Shown here: positions 6,891 through 18,904 of the stretch, one piece after another
Layout of the letters: each line of letters starts with the position of its first letter
Numbering within the stretch: position 1 is the first letter of the stretch
DNA from: Lamprobacter modestohalophilus
GTDB taxonomy: Bacteria > Pseudomonadota > Gammaproteobacteria > Chromatiales > Chromatiaceae
NCBI RefSeq assembly: GCF_016583905.1
Contig: NZ_NRRY01000003.1
Coordinates: forward strand, 1 to 64,000
DNA length: 64,000 nt
Reading direction: 5' to 3'
Notes under the pieces: generated by a model
The model's database searches: none
Told to the model about the DNA's origin: nothing
What the model saw: only the letters and a program-made list of their open reading frames with translations
Program-made: the position numbers and the translations under genes

Positions 6891-8364
6891 GCATCTGTTG
6901 CTAGTCGAGCAACCGGACGACTGGAAGGCCGGTTTTCCCCGCTTGCCCGTGGTGAGCGCGCGCGAGTACCTGAGCGGTGGCGAGCTCGCCGCCAAGCGCG
7001 GTCTGCGGGTGATCAATCTCTGCCGTAGCTATCGCTACCTCTCGGTGGGCTATTACTGCTCGCTGCTGGCCGAGGCGCGCGGGCAGAAGGTGATCCCCGA
7101 TGTGCGCACCATCCAGGAGCTGTCCAGCCGTTCGCTCTATAGCCTCTCGACCGAAGAACTCGACGGGCTGGTGCAGCGTCTGCTCGGCCGGCGCAAGACC
7201 TCGGCGCTGGCGCCGACCGCTTACGAGCTGACCCTCTGTTTCGGTCAATGCGACGTCAAGGAGTTGCAGCCGCTGGCGCGCGAGATCTTCGAGGTCTTTC
7301 GTTGCCCGATCCTGCGCGTCGAGTTCAAGCGCAACGGCACTTGGCGGATCGGCGCCATCAAGGCCCTGCCACTGGCGGCGGTGCCGACCGAAGGCGAGGC
7401 GGCGTTGTTTACCGCGCTGGAAGGCTATCTGTCCCGGCGCTGGCGGCAGCCGCGCGCGCGACTGTCTTATCGCTACGATCTCGCGGTACTGCATGATCCA
7501 AATGAAGATCTGCCGCCATCGGACGGTAAGGCGCTGCAGCTGCTGATCAAGGCCGGCAAGGCGCTCGGGGTCAATGTCGAGTTGATCCAGCGTAAGGATT
7601 ACAGCCGACTCGCCGAGTACGACGCGCTCTTCATTCGCGAGACCACGCGTGTCGGTCATCACACCTTCCGCTTTGCTAAGAAGGCCGATCGGGAAGGGAT
7701 GGTGGTGATCGACGACCCGGACTCGATCCTGCGCTGCACCAACAAGGTCTATCTCGCCGAACTGCTCGCCGCGCATCGCGTGCCGCGGCCGAAGACGCTG
7801 GTGCTGCGCCGTGAAACGCTGCTCGAGGCCGAGCAGCAGATCGGCTATCCGGTGGTGCTGAAGATCCCTGAAGGCTCGTTCTCGCGTGGTGTCTTTCGAG
7901 CCGAGACGCGCGCTGAGCTGACCCGAATCGCGACCAAGCTGTTCAAGCAATCGGACCTGATCTTGGCGCAGGAATATCTCTACACGCCGTTCGATTGGCG
8001 CATCGGTGTGCTCGGACGCCAGCCGTTCTATGCCTGCAAGTATCTGATGAGCCGCGGGCACTGGCAGATCGTCAAGCATGAGCAAGACGGTCGCCACGAG
8101 CAGGGTGGGTACGAAACCTTAGCACTGGAGGCGGTGCCGGCGGCGGTGTTGAAGACCGCGCTCAAGGCCGCCGACCTGATTGGCGATGGACTCTACGGGG
8201 TCGATCTCAAGGAGACGCCTGCGGGGCCGGTGGTGATCGAGGTCAACGACAACCCAAGTCTGGATGCCGATGTCGAGGACAAGGTGCTTGGCGATCAGCT
8301 CTACGCGCGGCTGATTGGCGAGTTCGTCACCCGTCTTGATCGGCGTCGCGGCCAGCGCCCGTAG
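6883..8364 (+). CDS. RLAN-domain RimK-like ATP-grasp amidoligase
   Basis: 493 aa from ATG 6883. Residues ~1-190 match the RimK-like ATP-grasp N-terminal (RLAN) domain (LRVINLCRSYRYLSVGYYCS, then GQKVIPDVRTIQEL). Residues ~205-485 are a RimK-type ATP-grasp module: ATP-binding Lys in PVVLKIPEGSFSRGVF (~K327), adenine-contact strand LILAQEYL (359-366), and Mg-binding VIEVNDNPSLD (451-461, E453 and N455). RimK relatives form amide bonds, typically adding glutamate to a carboxyl group. Co-translation with the GNAT-C39 gene (8-bp overlap) argues for a shared pathway. No precursor-peptide gene is apparent on either side. Annotated elsewhere as RimK family alpha-L-glutamate ligase; it is not the ribosomal S6-modifying enzyme. 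Confidence 0.88.
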   Translation: MAEHLLLVEQPDDWKAGFPRLPVVSAREYLSGGELAAKRGLRVINLCRSYRYLSVGYYCSLLAEARGQKVIPDVRTIQELSSRSLYSLSTEELDGLVQRLLGRRKTSALAPTAYELTLCFGQCDVKELQPLAREIFEVFRCPILRVEFKRNGTWRIGAIKALPLAAVPTEGEAALFTALEGYLSRRWRQPRARLSYRYDLAVLHDPNEDLPPSDGKALQLLIKAGKALGVNVELIQRKDYSRLAEYDALFIRETTRVGHHTFRFAKKADREGMVVIDDPDSILRCTNKVYLAELLAAHRVPRPKTLVLRRETLLEAEQQIGYPVVLKIPEGSFSRGVFRAETRAELTRIATKLFKQSDLILAQEYLYTPFDWRIGVLGRQPFYACKYLMSRGHWQIVKHEQDGRHEQGGYETLALEAVPAAVLKTALKAADLIGDGLYGVDLKETPAGPVVIEVNDNPSLDADVEDKVLGDQLYARLIGEFVTRLDRRRGQRP

Positions 8365-8367
8365 CAG

Positions 8368-8406
8368 AGGCACCGGCCTCGCAGAGGCGCCTGATTTCCG
8401 GTGCCT
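8368..8406. terminator. Hairpin between convergent ATP-grasp and GT2 genes
   Basis: AGGCACCGG (8368-8376) pairs perfectly with CCGGTGCCT (8398-8406), and the loop contains a further small stem. It lies immediately after the ATP-grasp stop and before the GT2 stop on the other strand. There is no clear T-run, so the terminator role is tentative. Confidence 0.45.
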
Positions 8407-8419
8407 GTGCTAGCGCTGC

Positions 8420-9910
8420 CTAGCTCGAGCGTTGACTGGTTAGGATTGGCAAGCTGCTCTGCAACTGCGGAAGCGCGACGGCAAGCAGGCCCAGCGCGGT
8501 GGTTGCGAGAAAGGGTGCGTTCCAGGCCTGCTCCAACAGGAACAAGCCGAGGATGCTGAGGCCAGCGAGGGTTTGCGCAACCGGTAGCGCGGCTGCAGAG
8601 CGCGGGGCGCGATTCTGCGTTTGACCACGCGCGCCTGGCTTGTCGGATCGGATGAAGGCCGAAGGCCGCCCGGCGAGTCCTTCCAGTGCCGCCCGACTGT
8701 TCGAGATCAGCAGCCCGCCGAGCAGGATCATTGCCCCAAACGTCTCGATGACAGTGCGTGCCCAGGAGCTGCCGGCAAGTCGTCGCCCGAGTCCGAGGAA
8801 GAGGCTCGCTCCGAGCAGACCGCTTAGTCCGATGACCGAGACCAGCGCCGCCAACATCCCATGCGGTGGACTTTCCAGGATGACGCCAGGCAGCGACAGC
8901 AGGAGACTCAGCGCAGCGAGCGGGAAGAACAGCCCCTGGGCGATCTGCAGCAGCACGGCGAGTCGCGATAACCTTGGCCAGGGCGCGGCCAGCAAGCGCG
9001 GACCGAGCTTGCGGAGCACTTGTGCATGGCCTTTGGTCCAGCGGAACTGCTGCTGTTGCCAGGCGCGCGCCGAGGTGAGCAGCTCGCCGGTCACCGGTAG
9101 ATCATCGAGGAACACGCCGCGATAACCGACGAGCTGAGCGCGCATGCTGAGATCGAGATCCTCGCTCAGCGTGTCGCCCTGCCAGCCGCCGGCCGCGGCG
9201 ATGGTCGACAGGCGCCAAACGCCGCAGGTGCCGTTGAAGGCGATCGGCAGCCCATTGCGATAGCGCGCTGCTTGCTCGACCCGGAAATGCGCATCGAGCA
9301 GTGCGGCCTGAGCCCGAGTCAGCCAGCTCGAATGCGGGTTGCGGTGTGCCCATCGGGCCTGGACGAAGCCGACACTGGGGTCATGCAGCAACGGCGGAAG
9401 CGCTCGCTGCAAGAAGTCCGGCGACGGGGTAAAGTCGACGTCAAAGATCACTGCCATCTCGGCTTGCGTGTGGCTGAGTCCCGCGGCGAGCGCACCCGCC
9501 TTGAATCCAGCGCGATCGACGCGGTGGATGACGTCGATCTGCAATCCCGTTTGCTCCGCGATCTGCTGTGCATGTAATCGGTTGTTGGCTGCCGAGCCAT
9601 CATCGCTGTCGTCGAGCAGCTGCACAGAGAGCTTATCGATGGGGTAGTCGAGGCGCGCGATGGCCTCGAGGCAGGGCCGCACCAGCAGCCCCTCATTGAA
9701 GACCGGGAGCTGCACGACAACGCTGGGCCAGTCGGCTGTGGGCGACGCCGATGAGCGACGGTCCGGGTTGTCGGTGACGATCGGTGATCGTAAGCGCAGC
9801 AGCACGAGCGCACCGAGGTTGATCCCGAGTAGGGCCATCAGGCCGATGGGCAGCAGGGATAGGGCCTGCGCGGACGAGCTCAACCAAAGATCGATGGGAA
9901 CAGCTGACAT
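8420..9910 (-). CDS. Processive GT2 glycosyltransferase (membrane)
   Basis: 496 aa. An N-terminal membrane helix (~20-40) is followed by a family-2 glycosyltransferase domain: LPVFNEGLLV (68-77), LLDDSDDGS (98-106), the UDP/metal DxD in FDVDFTPS (D157, D159), the catalytic base in SEDLDLSMRA (D251) and the Q-x-x-R-W motif in QQFRWTKGH (287-295). Four to five hydrophobic segments follow (~310-490). This is the cellulose-synthase-like architecture that couples polymerisation or lipid glycosylation to membrane transit. There is no PilZ domain and there are no bcs, pga or alg neighbours, so product and acceptor are unknown. The gene stands alone on this strand downstream of uvrA. Confidence 0.85.
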   Translation of the reverse strand: MSAVPIDLWLSSSAQALSLLPIGLMALLGINLGALVLLRLRSPIVTDNPDRRSSASPTADWPSVVVQLPVFNEGLLVRPCLEAIARLDYPIDKLSVQLLDDSDDGSAANNRLHAQQIAEQTGLQIDVIHRVDRAGFKAGALAAGLSHTQAEMAVIFDVDFTPSPDFLQRALPPLLHDPSVGFVQARWAHRNPHSSWLTRAQAALLDAHFRVEQAARYRNGLPIAFNGTCGVWRLSTIAAAGGWQGDTLSEDLDLSMRAQLVGYRGVFLDDLPVTGELLTSARAWQQQQFRWTKGHAQVLRKLGPRLLAAPWPRLSRLAVLLQIAQGLFFPLAALSLLLSLPGVILESPPHGMLAALVSVIGLSGLLGASLFLGLGRRLAGSSWARTVIETFGAMILLGGLLISNSRAALEGLAGRPSAFIRSDKPGARGQTQNRAPRSAAALPVAQTLAGLSILGLFLLEQAWNAPFLATTALGLLAVALPQLQSSLPILTSQRSS

Positions 9911-10065
9911 GAGCGGGTTGCTTCCTTGGGGGTTGGAAAAAGCGCGCCTGGATAGCGTTTATATCGTCGCTGACAGGTCGATAGTATCGCTTGAATGCGG
10001 GCTGCTTGGGTGATCTGATCTCTTCGCCTCGGCACACATCTGGTGCCGGTTAATGGATTCCACCC

Positions 10066-12921
<2,856 letters not shown>

Positions 12922-13055
12922 TAGAAGGGTCCGTCCCGAGTGGTTTTGAATTTCTATATGATCTAGCATCGGCAAGGCTGTCGCACGGTCGGCTGTTCTG
13001 CGTGCGGACCTCCACAACGCGTTTTTTTATTCTAATTATCTCGTAGGTCTGCCTA

Positions 13056-13784
13056 ATGACACATCGCTTATTCTCGACTTCGATGCTTCCTTTGATCGCG
13101 CCGTTGCTCTTCGTTGCGGGCATCGCGCTGGCGGAAGACCTGCTGCTCGACCGGCCTTATGTGACCTTTGATGCGGCCAAACAGGATGCGATGACGCCGG
13201 AGATGGCGATCGACAAGCTCAAGGCGGGTAATCGGCGCTTCGTCAAAGGGTCAATGCACAACCGTGACCTCTCAGCTCAGGCGCAGCGCACGGCGGCGGC
13301 GGGTCAGTATCCGTTTGCCGTCGTCCTCTCATGCCTTGACTCGCGCTCCGCGCCAGAGATTATCTTCGATCAGGGCGTCGGCGATCTCTTCGTCGCGCGT
13401 GTGGCCGGCAATGTGATCAGCGATGACATGCTCGGTAGCTTCGAGTTTGCGACCAAGGTCGCGGGCTCCAAGGTGATCGTGGTCATGGGGCACAGCGCCT
13501 GTGGCGCCGTGATGGGTGCCTGCGATGGCGTCGAGCTGGGTCATCTCACCGGGTTATTAGCCAAGATCACACCTGCCGTGGAGGCGACGCCGGTCGCTGC
13601 TGATGCGCCGCGTAACGCGAGCAATGCTGCATTCGTCGAGGCCGTGACTGAGGCCAATACCAAGCTGCAGGTCGCTGAAATCCTGCGCCAGAGTCCGATC
13701 CTTAAAGCGTTGATTGATGAGGGTCAAATCAAGGTGGTGCCGGCCATGCACAACCTCAGTACCGGCGAGGTCGAATTCCTCTAA
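13056..13784 (+). CDS. Periplasmic beta-class carbonic anhydrase
   Basis: 242 aa. Catalyses interconversion of CO2 and bicarbonate. Zinc ligands and the catalytic dyad are clear: C93, D95 and R97 in SCLDSRSAPE, then H146 and C149 in GHSACGAVMG. Unlike most bacterial beta-CAs it starts with a Sec signal peptide (hydrophobic core LPLIAPLLFVAGIALA, cleavage predicted after A26), so it should act in the periplasm. A periplasmic CA would supply bicarbonate or CO2 at the cell surface, plausible in an autotroph with two SulP transporters in the same window, but there is no direct link. Divergent from uvrA, monocistronic. Confidence 0.92.
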   Translation: MTHRLFSTSMLPLIAPLLFVAGIALAEDLLLDRPYVTFDAAKQDAMTPEMAIDKLKAGNRRFVKGSMHNRDLSAQAQRTAAAGQYPFAVVLSCLDSRSAPEIIFDQGVGDLFVARVAGNVISDDMLGSFEFATKVAGSKVIVVMGHSACGAVMGACDGVELGHLTGLLAKITPAVEATPVAADAPRNASNAAFVEAVTEANTKLQVAEILRQSPILKALIDEGQIKVVPAMHNLSTGEVEFL

Positions 13785-13897
13785 CGCACACCTTCGTCGA
13801 GAGGGTGTTGCAGGCCGCTCGGCTTGCGGCGCCCTGACCTCGGCTTCGAGTTGCTCGATCCGGTCGACAAGCGCTTGTCAATCCTCGATTGAGATCG

Positions 13898-13968
13898 GCG
13901 TGCAGCAGACCCCGGTCACGCAGCTGGCCAACGCAGTGGCCCCCTAGCCGGGTGTAAGTTGCTGTGGA
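13898..13968 (-). pseudogene. Remnant of a second yceH copy
   Basis: On the minus strand this stretch gives GGHCVGQLRDRGLLHADL, matching GEVGHCVGQLRDRGLVHASF inside the intact yceH just upstream (14068-14937). At DNA level the similarity continues upstream through the KLTPG region. The surrounding ~280 bp (13785-14067) contains no other credible gene. It is a short dead copy, best explained by an old tandem duplication that has almost vanished. Confidence 0.6.
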
Positions 13969-14067
13969 TGAATTCAGCGCCGGACATGGCGCTCACCCCT
14001 GGGGGGATGTCGATCTTGTCCACCTTGACACGCTCGGAACGGGATGAGACTGGCAGTGCGCGTCAAA

Positions 14068-14937
14068 CTAGCCCAGCTCGGCCTTGAGCGCATCCAGCTC
14101 GGCGCGGAGTGCGGCAACCTCGGTCTCCAACTGCTCGACGCGCTGCGTGAGTGCTTCCTGCTCTGCGTTGGCGGCTGGCGGTGAAGGTTGGCGGGCGCTT
14201 GCTGCGATTGCAATCGACTCGGCCGATGGCTCGCCGCAGAGCAGATGGACGAAGCGCTGCTCGCGCATGCCGGGCTGGCGTGGCAGCTCGCGCACCAGCG
14301 GTGGATTGTGATGCGCGAGTTGGTCGAGCGAGGTCTGCACCGCGGCCAGGCTGTCGAACTCGGCCAGTCGCGCGCTGTTGGTCCGCAGCTCACCGTTGGT
14401 CTGGGGACCCCGCAGCATGAGCACGCAGAGCAGTCCCTGCTGCTGGCGGTCGAGCATGAAGTGTCCGGTGAGCTTGTGATCGAAACGCTCGCTGCGGCCG
14501 GTGAAGCTTGCATGCACCAGGCCGCGGTCGCGGAGCTGGCCGACGCAATGGCCAACCTCGCCGGGGGTGAGCTTCATCACCGGATCACGAGCGCTTTTCT
14601 GGTTACAGGCGGTCACGAGTGCGTTCAGCGTTAGCGGGTATTGATCCGGCGTGGTGCGCTGCTTTTCCATTAGGCAACCGAGCACACGTGCTTCGATCGG
14701 CGTCAGCATCGCCTCCCGGGATGCGGCTTCATCGGACGTCAGCTCGGTCGCTGCCTCTGCGGTGGCACCCGGCTCGTCGTTTTTGGTGTCGAAGTCCAAG
14801 TTCAAGTCGGGCTCCGTTTGGTCGTTTTGGTTTGCGATGTTGGGGCTTGTCTCGTGTCTAGCGTCGTGGCCGCTCTCCGGAATGGGAGACTGGTCAGTCT
14901 CGGCATGGCCGTTACGATCGCCGGGCGCGCTGCTCAA
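14068..14937 (-). CDS. yceH: YceH family (DUF480) winged-helix protein
   Basis: 289 aa if read from the TTG at 14937, directly after the fabA stop; the conserved domain begins at residue ~77 (MLTPIEARVLGCLMEKQRTT), so the ATG at 14709 is an equally possible start. DUF480 proteins carry two winged-helix domains, seen here as QYPLTLNALVTACNQKS, GEVGHCVGQLRDRGLV and GLLCVLMLRGPQTNGELR. The C-terminus (~255-289) is a heptad coiled coil (VEQLETEVAALRAELDALKA). The 76-residue acidic, low-complexity N-terminal extension is absent from the E. coli protein. Function is not established for the family. Tight linkage suggests co-transcription with fabA. Confidence 0.85.
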   Translation of the reverse strand: MSSAPGDRNGHAETDQSPIPESGHDARHETSPNIANQNDQTEPDLNLDFDTKNDEPGATAEAATELTSDEAASREAMLTPIEARVLGCLMEKQRTTPDQYPLTLNALVTACNQKSARDPVMKLTPGEVGHCVGQLRDRGLVHASFTGRSERFDHKLTGHFMLDRQQQGLLCVLMLRGPQTNGELRTNSARLAEFDSLAAVQTSLDQLAHHNPPLVRELPRQPGMREQRFVHLLCGEPSAESIAIAASARQPSPPAANAEQEALTQRVEQLETEVAALRAELDALKAELG

Positions 14938-15453
14938 TCAGAAACCCTCAGTGGAGGTGAACAGGCCGACGCGCAGATCCTTGGCGGTATAGATCACGCG
15001 GCCGTCGACATCCATGGTGCCGTCGCCGATGCCGAGAACCAGCTTGCGCGAGATCACGCGCTTCATGCAGACGCGGTAGGTGACCTTCTCGGCGCTCGGC
15101 AGCACCTGGCCGGTGAACTTGACCTCACCGACGCCGAGCGCGCGGCCGTGGCCGGGGTTGCCGATCCAGGCCAGGTAGAAGCCGACGATCTGCCACATGG
15201 CGTCGAGGCCGAGACAGCCCGGCATCACCGGATCACCGGGGAAGTGGCAGCCGAAGAACCAGAGTTCGGGCTTGATGTCGAGCTCGGCGATGATCTCGCC
15301 CTTACCGTATTCGCCGCCATAGTCGGCGATGCGGGTTACGCGGTCCATCATCAGCATGTTCGGCACCGGCAGTTGGGCGTTGCCGGGCCCGAACATGTCG
15401 CCGTGACCACAGGCGAGCAGCTGCTCGCGATCAAAGGATTCGATTCTGCTCAT
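14938..15453 (-). CDS. fabA: 3-hydroxydecanoyl-ACP dehydratase/isomerase
   Basis: 171 aa, the normal FabA length. FabA dehydrates 3-hydroxyacyl-ACP and isomerises the trans-2 C10 product to cis-3, the branch point of anaerobic unsaturated fatty-acid synthesis. The hot-dog active site is intact: H70 in [11 protein letters not shown] and D84 in LGLDAMWQ, at the same positions as in E. coli. The N-terminal [16 protein letters not shown] and C-terminal [10 protein letters not shown] also fit. fabB is not in the window. Its stop abuts the possible TTG start of yceH. Confidence 0.97.
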   Translation of the reverse strand: MSRIESFDREQLLACGHGDMFGPGNAQLPVPNMLMMDRVTRIADYGGEYGKGEIIAELDIKPELWFFGCHFPGDPVMPGCLGLDAMWQIVGFYLAWIGNPGHGRALGVGEVKFTGQVLPSAEKVTYRVCMKRVISRKLVLGIGDGTMDVDGRVIYTAKDLRVGLFTSTEGF

Positions 15454-15542
15454 TATTTGGTTTGGATTCCGTCTCTGTGGGGCGAGGTTGCCGGAACATC
15501 AGCGCTTTTCTTGAAGGCTGCGGGGCAACAAAAGTGGGAGGC

Positions 15543-15626
15543 ATGGGTCGGAGACATGGGTCGCAGACATGGCTGTTTTGATCAGTGGCTCATCGGATCA
15601 GCGAATCAGTGGATCAGTGAATCAGC
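15543..15626. repeat. Short tandem repeats between fabA and proS
   Basis: Two 13-bp units of CATGGGTCGSAGA (from ~15543) are followed, after a spacer, by four 8-bp units alternating GGATCAGY and GAATCAGY at 15595-15626. The last unit reaches into the 3' end of proS (stop at 15622). The 168-bp gap between the genes otherwise holds nothing recognisable. Confidence 0.7.
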
Positions 15627-17349
15627 GAGCCAATGTGCGCTCAAGGAAGGGGACGATCTCGTCGAGCGCGATCAGCTGCATCTCGGCATCGCGTCGGCCC
15701 TTGTACTCGACCTTGCCGTCATCGATGTGTTTATCGCCGATGACGACGCGATGGGGGATGCCAATCAGCTCCATGTCAGCGAACATGAAGCCGGGGCGGG
15801 CGTCGCGGTCATCAAGCAGGACCTCGATGCCGACGGCCTTCAGGCGCGCGTAGAGATCGCCGACCACCTCGCGCACGCGGAATGACTTGCCCAGCTTCAT
15901 CGGCAGTAGGGCGACCTCGAAGGGCGCGATGCTAGCCGGCCAGCAGATGCCACGCTCGTCGTGATGTTGCTCGATCGCCGCGGCGACCACGCGCGAGACG
16001 CCGATGCCGTAGCAGCCCATGGTCATGGTCACGGCCTTGCCGGACTCATCTAGCACCACCGCCTTCATCGCCTCACTGTACTTGCGCCCGAGCTGGAAGA
16101 TGTGGCCGACCTCGATACCGCGGGCGATGGTGATCTGGCCTTGTCCGTCGGGGCTGGGATCGCCTTCGACCACGCTGCGCAGATCGGCGACCTCGGGCAG
16201 CGCGAGATCGCGGCCCCAGTTGAGCCCGAACCAGTGCTTGCCGTCCTGATTGGCGCCGGCGCTGAAGTCGGCGCTGACGGCGACGGTGCGATCGACGATG
16301 CAGGGGATCGGCAGATCCTTGGGGCCAAGTGACCCTGGGCCGGCGCCGATCGCCGCGCGGATCTCGTCTTCGTTGGCCATGCGCAGTGGGCTGGCGACCT
16401 GCGCTAGTTTCTCGGCCTTGATCGGGTTCAGCTCGTGATCGCCGCGCACTAGTAAGGCGATCAGGCCTTGTTCCTCGCCGGTCTCGGGATTGGCGCCGGC
16501 GACGACCAGGGTCTTGATCGTGCGCTCGATCGGCTGGTCAAAGCCCTCGACTAGATCAGCGATGGTCTTGGCATCAGGGGTGTCGACGAGACGCAGGGCT
16601 TCGGTCGGAGCCGCAGCAGCTTCTGCTGGTGCTAAGGCTTCGGCCAGCTCGACGTTGGCGGCATAGTCACTGGCGGTGGAGAAGGCGATGGCGTCTTCGC
16701 CGGAGTCGGCCAAAACGTGGAATTCGTGCGAGGCGTTGCCGCCAATCGAGCCGGTATCGGCCTGTACGGCACGGAAATCGAGCCCGCAGCGCTTGAAGAT
16801 GCGACTGTAAGTCTCATACATCCTTGCATACGTGTCAGATAATGACTCCTGATTGGTGTGGAAGGAGTAGGCGTCCTTCATCAGGAATTCTCGCGCGCGC
16901 ATGACGCCAAAACGGGGGCGGATCTCGTCGCGGAACTTGGTCTGGATCTGGTAGTAATTGATCGGTAGCTGCTTGTAGCTGCGCAGCTCATTGCGCGCCA
17001 GCTCGGTGATGATCTCTTCATGCGTCGGGCCGAAGCAGAACTCGCGCTGATGGCGGTCTTTCAGGCGTAACAGCTCGGGGCCGTATTGCTCCCAGCGGCC
17101 GGATTCCTGCCACAGCTCGGCCGGCTGCACCGCCGGCATCGCGACCTCGAGCGCGCCGGCGCGGTCCATCTCTTCGCGCACGATGCGCTCGACCTTGCGC
17201 AGCACGCGCAGGCCCAGCGGTAGCCAGGTATAGAGCCCGGCCGCGAGCTTGCGGATCATGCCGGCACGCAGCATCAGCCGATGGCTGGCGATCTCGGCGT
17301 CAGCCGGCGTCTCCTTGACGGTGTTCAGCGGGAAATCTGAGGTACGCAT
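15622..17349 (-). CDS. proS: Prolyl-tRNA synthetase
   Basis: 575 aa, bacterial-type ProRS. It charges tRNA-Pro. The N-terminal class II catalytic core shows motif 2 ([20 protein letters not shown]) and TEHR-like [16 protein letters not shown]. Residues ~230-400 form the inserted editing (INS/YbaK-like) domain that clears Ala-tRNA-Pro ([33 protein letters not shown]). The C-terminal anticodon-binding domain (~470-575) includes [20 protein letters not shown]. Complete and of normal length. Confidence 0.97.
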   Translation of the reverse strand: MRTSDFPLNTVKETPADAEIASHRLMLRAGMIRKLAAGLYTWLPLGLRVLRKVERIVREEMDRAGALEVAMPAVQPAELWQESGRWEQYGPELLRLKDRHQREFCFGPTHEEIITELARNELRSYKQLPINYYQIQTKFRDEIRPRFGVMRAREFLMKDAYSFHTNQESLSDTYARMYETYSRIFKRCGLDFRAVQADTGSIGGNASHEFHVLADSGEDAIAFSTASDYAANVELAEALAPAEAAAAPTEALRLVDTPDAKTIADLVEGFDQPIERTIKTLVVAGANPETGEEQGLIALLVRGDHELNPIKAEKLAQVASPLRMANEDEIRAAIGAGPGSLGPKDLPIPCIVDRTVAVSADFSAGANQDGKHWFGLNWGRDLALPEVADLRSVVEGDPSPDGQGQITIARGIEVGHIFQLGRKYSEAMKAVVLDESGKAVTMTMGCYGIGVSRVVAAAIEQHHDERGICWPASIAPFEVALLPMKLGKSFRVREVVGDLYARLKAVGIEVLLDDRDARPGFMFADMELIGIPHRVVIGDKHIDDGKVEYKGRRDAEMQLIALDEIVPFLERTLAR

Positions 17350-17436
17350 GGGCGGCGGGACTCTGGGGCAAAGCGCCGAAGTCTATCGGCGCAGCGGGGG
17401 TTGGACAACAACTGCCTAAGTCTTCTTCGGACGGCC

Positions 17437-18063
17437 TTAGTTGTCGAAGGCCTGCTCAAGGGCCTTGAGGTCCATGGCGCTCAGGTACGCCTCTAGGATC
17501 TCGGCGTCTGTGCCTTGGCTGCCCTCGAGCTGTAGGAGAATGCTATTGCCGATCACTAACGAGAGCTTCGCTGAGCCATTCTCCTGCGGTTCTAGGAGCC
17601 CGCGGTAGCCCTGATGCACGTAAGCACCAAGCCCTTCGGCGCCTTGGGTGAAGAACGGCGTCTGCATGAGGCCGCTGATGAAGCCTAAGAACGGGGAGTT
17701 TGCACTGAGCGTCATCATCACCTCAGCGCCGGTTTCGGTCTGCCGGTAGGTGCGACTGAGGACCTTACCTGTCAGTGCGGCTATGAAGCCGGTGGCCTCG
17801 GCAGTCGCGTCGTCAGCGGTCCAGCCCGGCAGCGGCTCCGGAAACAACTGAAGCTGCTTCTCGGTCTGCTGCTGCTGGATTTGGACAATGGCGACGTTCA
17901 ACGCTTCGGTGGCGACACCTGGCTCGCCGGCCTGATAGGCGCGCCGCGCTGCGTCGATCTGATCCAGTACCGTATCCGCTTGCGCGGCGATTGGTGACAG
18001 CGCCGCGCTGGCGGCGATCAGGAACGCCGCTGTGGCGCAACGAACACGCGAACAGGCTTGCAT
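17437..18063 (-). CDS. Exported protein of unknown function
   Basis: 208 aa. A signal peptide is visible (hydrophobic AAFLIAASAALSPIA, cleavage predicted after AQA, ~29). The mature protein starts with a helical DTVLDQIDAARRAYQAGEPG and a Gln-rich helix (VQIQQQQTEKQLQLFP), then a beta-rich region with LSRTYRQTETGAEVMMTLSA and a GTDAEILEAYLSAMDL end. I recognise no named family. Probably periplasmic. Placed 51 bp downstream of phaB on the same strand, so possibly co-transcribed, though no functional link is obvious. Confidence 0.7.
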   Translation of the reverse strand: MQACSRVRCATAAFLIAASAALSPIAAQADTVLDQIDAARRAYQAGEPGVATEALNVAIVQIQQQQTEKQLQLFPEPLPGWTADDATAEATGFIAALTGKVLSRTYRQTETGAEVMMTLSANSPFLGFISGLMQTPFFTQGAEGLGAYVHQGYRGLLEPQENGSAKLSLVIGNSILLQLEGSQGTDAEILEAYLSAMDLKALEQAFDN

Positions 18064-18114
18064 GTTGATACCTCGGTTGCCGAGCCAAAGGGTCTAGAAT
18101 GTGCGGCTTGCCAC

Positions 18115-18837
18115 TCAGTACATATGCTGCCCGCCGTTGACGGAGAGCGTCGTTCCGGTGACGAAGCTGGCCTCATCGGCGACCAGAAACAGCACCGCGC
18201 GAGCGATGTCCTCTGGCTTGCCGAGACGGCCAACCGGGATGCGGGCGATGATCTTCTCGAGCACGTTGGCTGGTACCGCGCGCACCATATCCGTGTCCAC
18301 ATAGCCTGGCGCGACGGCGTTGACGGTGATGCCCTTGGCGGCGCCTTCTTGGGCGAGTGCCTTGGTGAAGCCGTGGATGCCGGACTTGGCCGCGGCGTAG
18401 TTGACCTGGCCATATTGGCCGGCCTGGCCATTGATGGAGCCGATGTTGACGATACGCCCGAAACTGCGCTCGCGCATGCCGTCGATGACGGCGCGTGCGC
18501 AGTTAAAGCAGGAGCCTAGATTGGTATCGATGACCTGTTGCCATTGATCGGGGCGCATCTTGTGTAGGGTGCCGTCGCGGGTGATGCCGGCGTTGTTCAC
18601 CAGCACATCGATGGGGCCAACGTCCTGCTCGATACGCTTGATGCCATCGGCGACGGCGTCAAAATCGGCGACATCGAACTTGTAGGCTGGGATACCGGTG
18701 CGCTCGGTAAAGGCCTGGGCGGCCTGATCATTGCCGCCATAGTTGGCCGCGACCTGATAGCCGGCGTCCTTCAGGGCGATGCAGATCGCCTCGCCGATGC
18801 CACGGGTACCGCCGGTGACGAGTGCTGTTCTTGCCAT
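18115..18837 (-). CDS. phaB: Acetoacetyl-CoA reductase (NADPH)
   Basis: 240 aa short-chain dehydrogenase. PhaB reduces acetoacetyl-CoA to (R)-3-hydroxybutyryl-CoA for polyhydroxybutyrate. The Rossmann motif TGGTRGIGE (8-16), NNAG (81-84) and catalytic S134, Y147, K151 in IGSINGQAGQYGQVNYAAAK are present. Several blocks (GITRDGTLHKM, GFTKALAQEGA, VNGGQHMY) are characteristic of PhaB rather than FabG. No phaC, phaE or phaA lies in this window, so it is a stand-alone locus. FabG is the main alternative. Confidence 0.85.
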   Translation of the reverse strand: MARTALVTGGTRGIGEAICIALKDAGYQVAANYGGNDQAAQAFTERTGIPAYKFDVADFDAVADGIKRIEQDVGPIDVLVNNAGITRDGTLHKMRPDQWQQVIDTNLGSCFNCARAVIDGMRERSFGRIVNIGSINGQAGQYGQVNYAAAKSGIHGFTKALAQEGAAKGITVNAVAPGYVDTDMVRAVPANVLEKIIARIPVGRLGKPEDIARAVLFLVADEASFVTGTTLSVNGGQHMY

Positions 18838-18880
18838 CTTAGTGTCGCTCCTCTGATTCAGTGCGCTGTTGTTTAGCGAG

Positions 18881-18904
18881 CGTCTAGACAGAAACGTCTA
18901 GACA
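18881..18904 (-). promoter_or_regulatory. Repeated CGTCTAGACA motif upstream of phaB
   Basis: CGTCTAGACA occurs at 18881-18890 and again, in the same orientation, at 18895-18904 (14-bp period). Each holds the palindrome GTCTAGAC. It lies 44-67 bp upstream of the phaB ATG, a normal operator location. The binding protein is unknown. Confidence 0.35.

Noticed and set aside
5700-7016. Long minus-strand open frame opposite the GNAT-C39 gene
   Set aside because: It is antisense to a gene with clear catalytic motifs, contains no domain and reflects GC-rich codon bias.
18115-18837. A polyhydroxybutyrate biosynthesis cluster
   Set aside because: Only phaB is present; neighbours are unrelated, so no cluster can be claimed.
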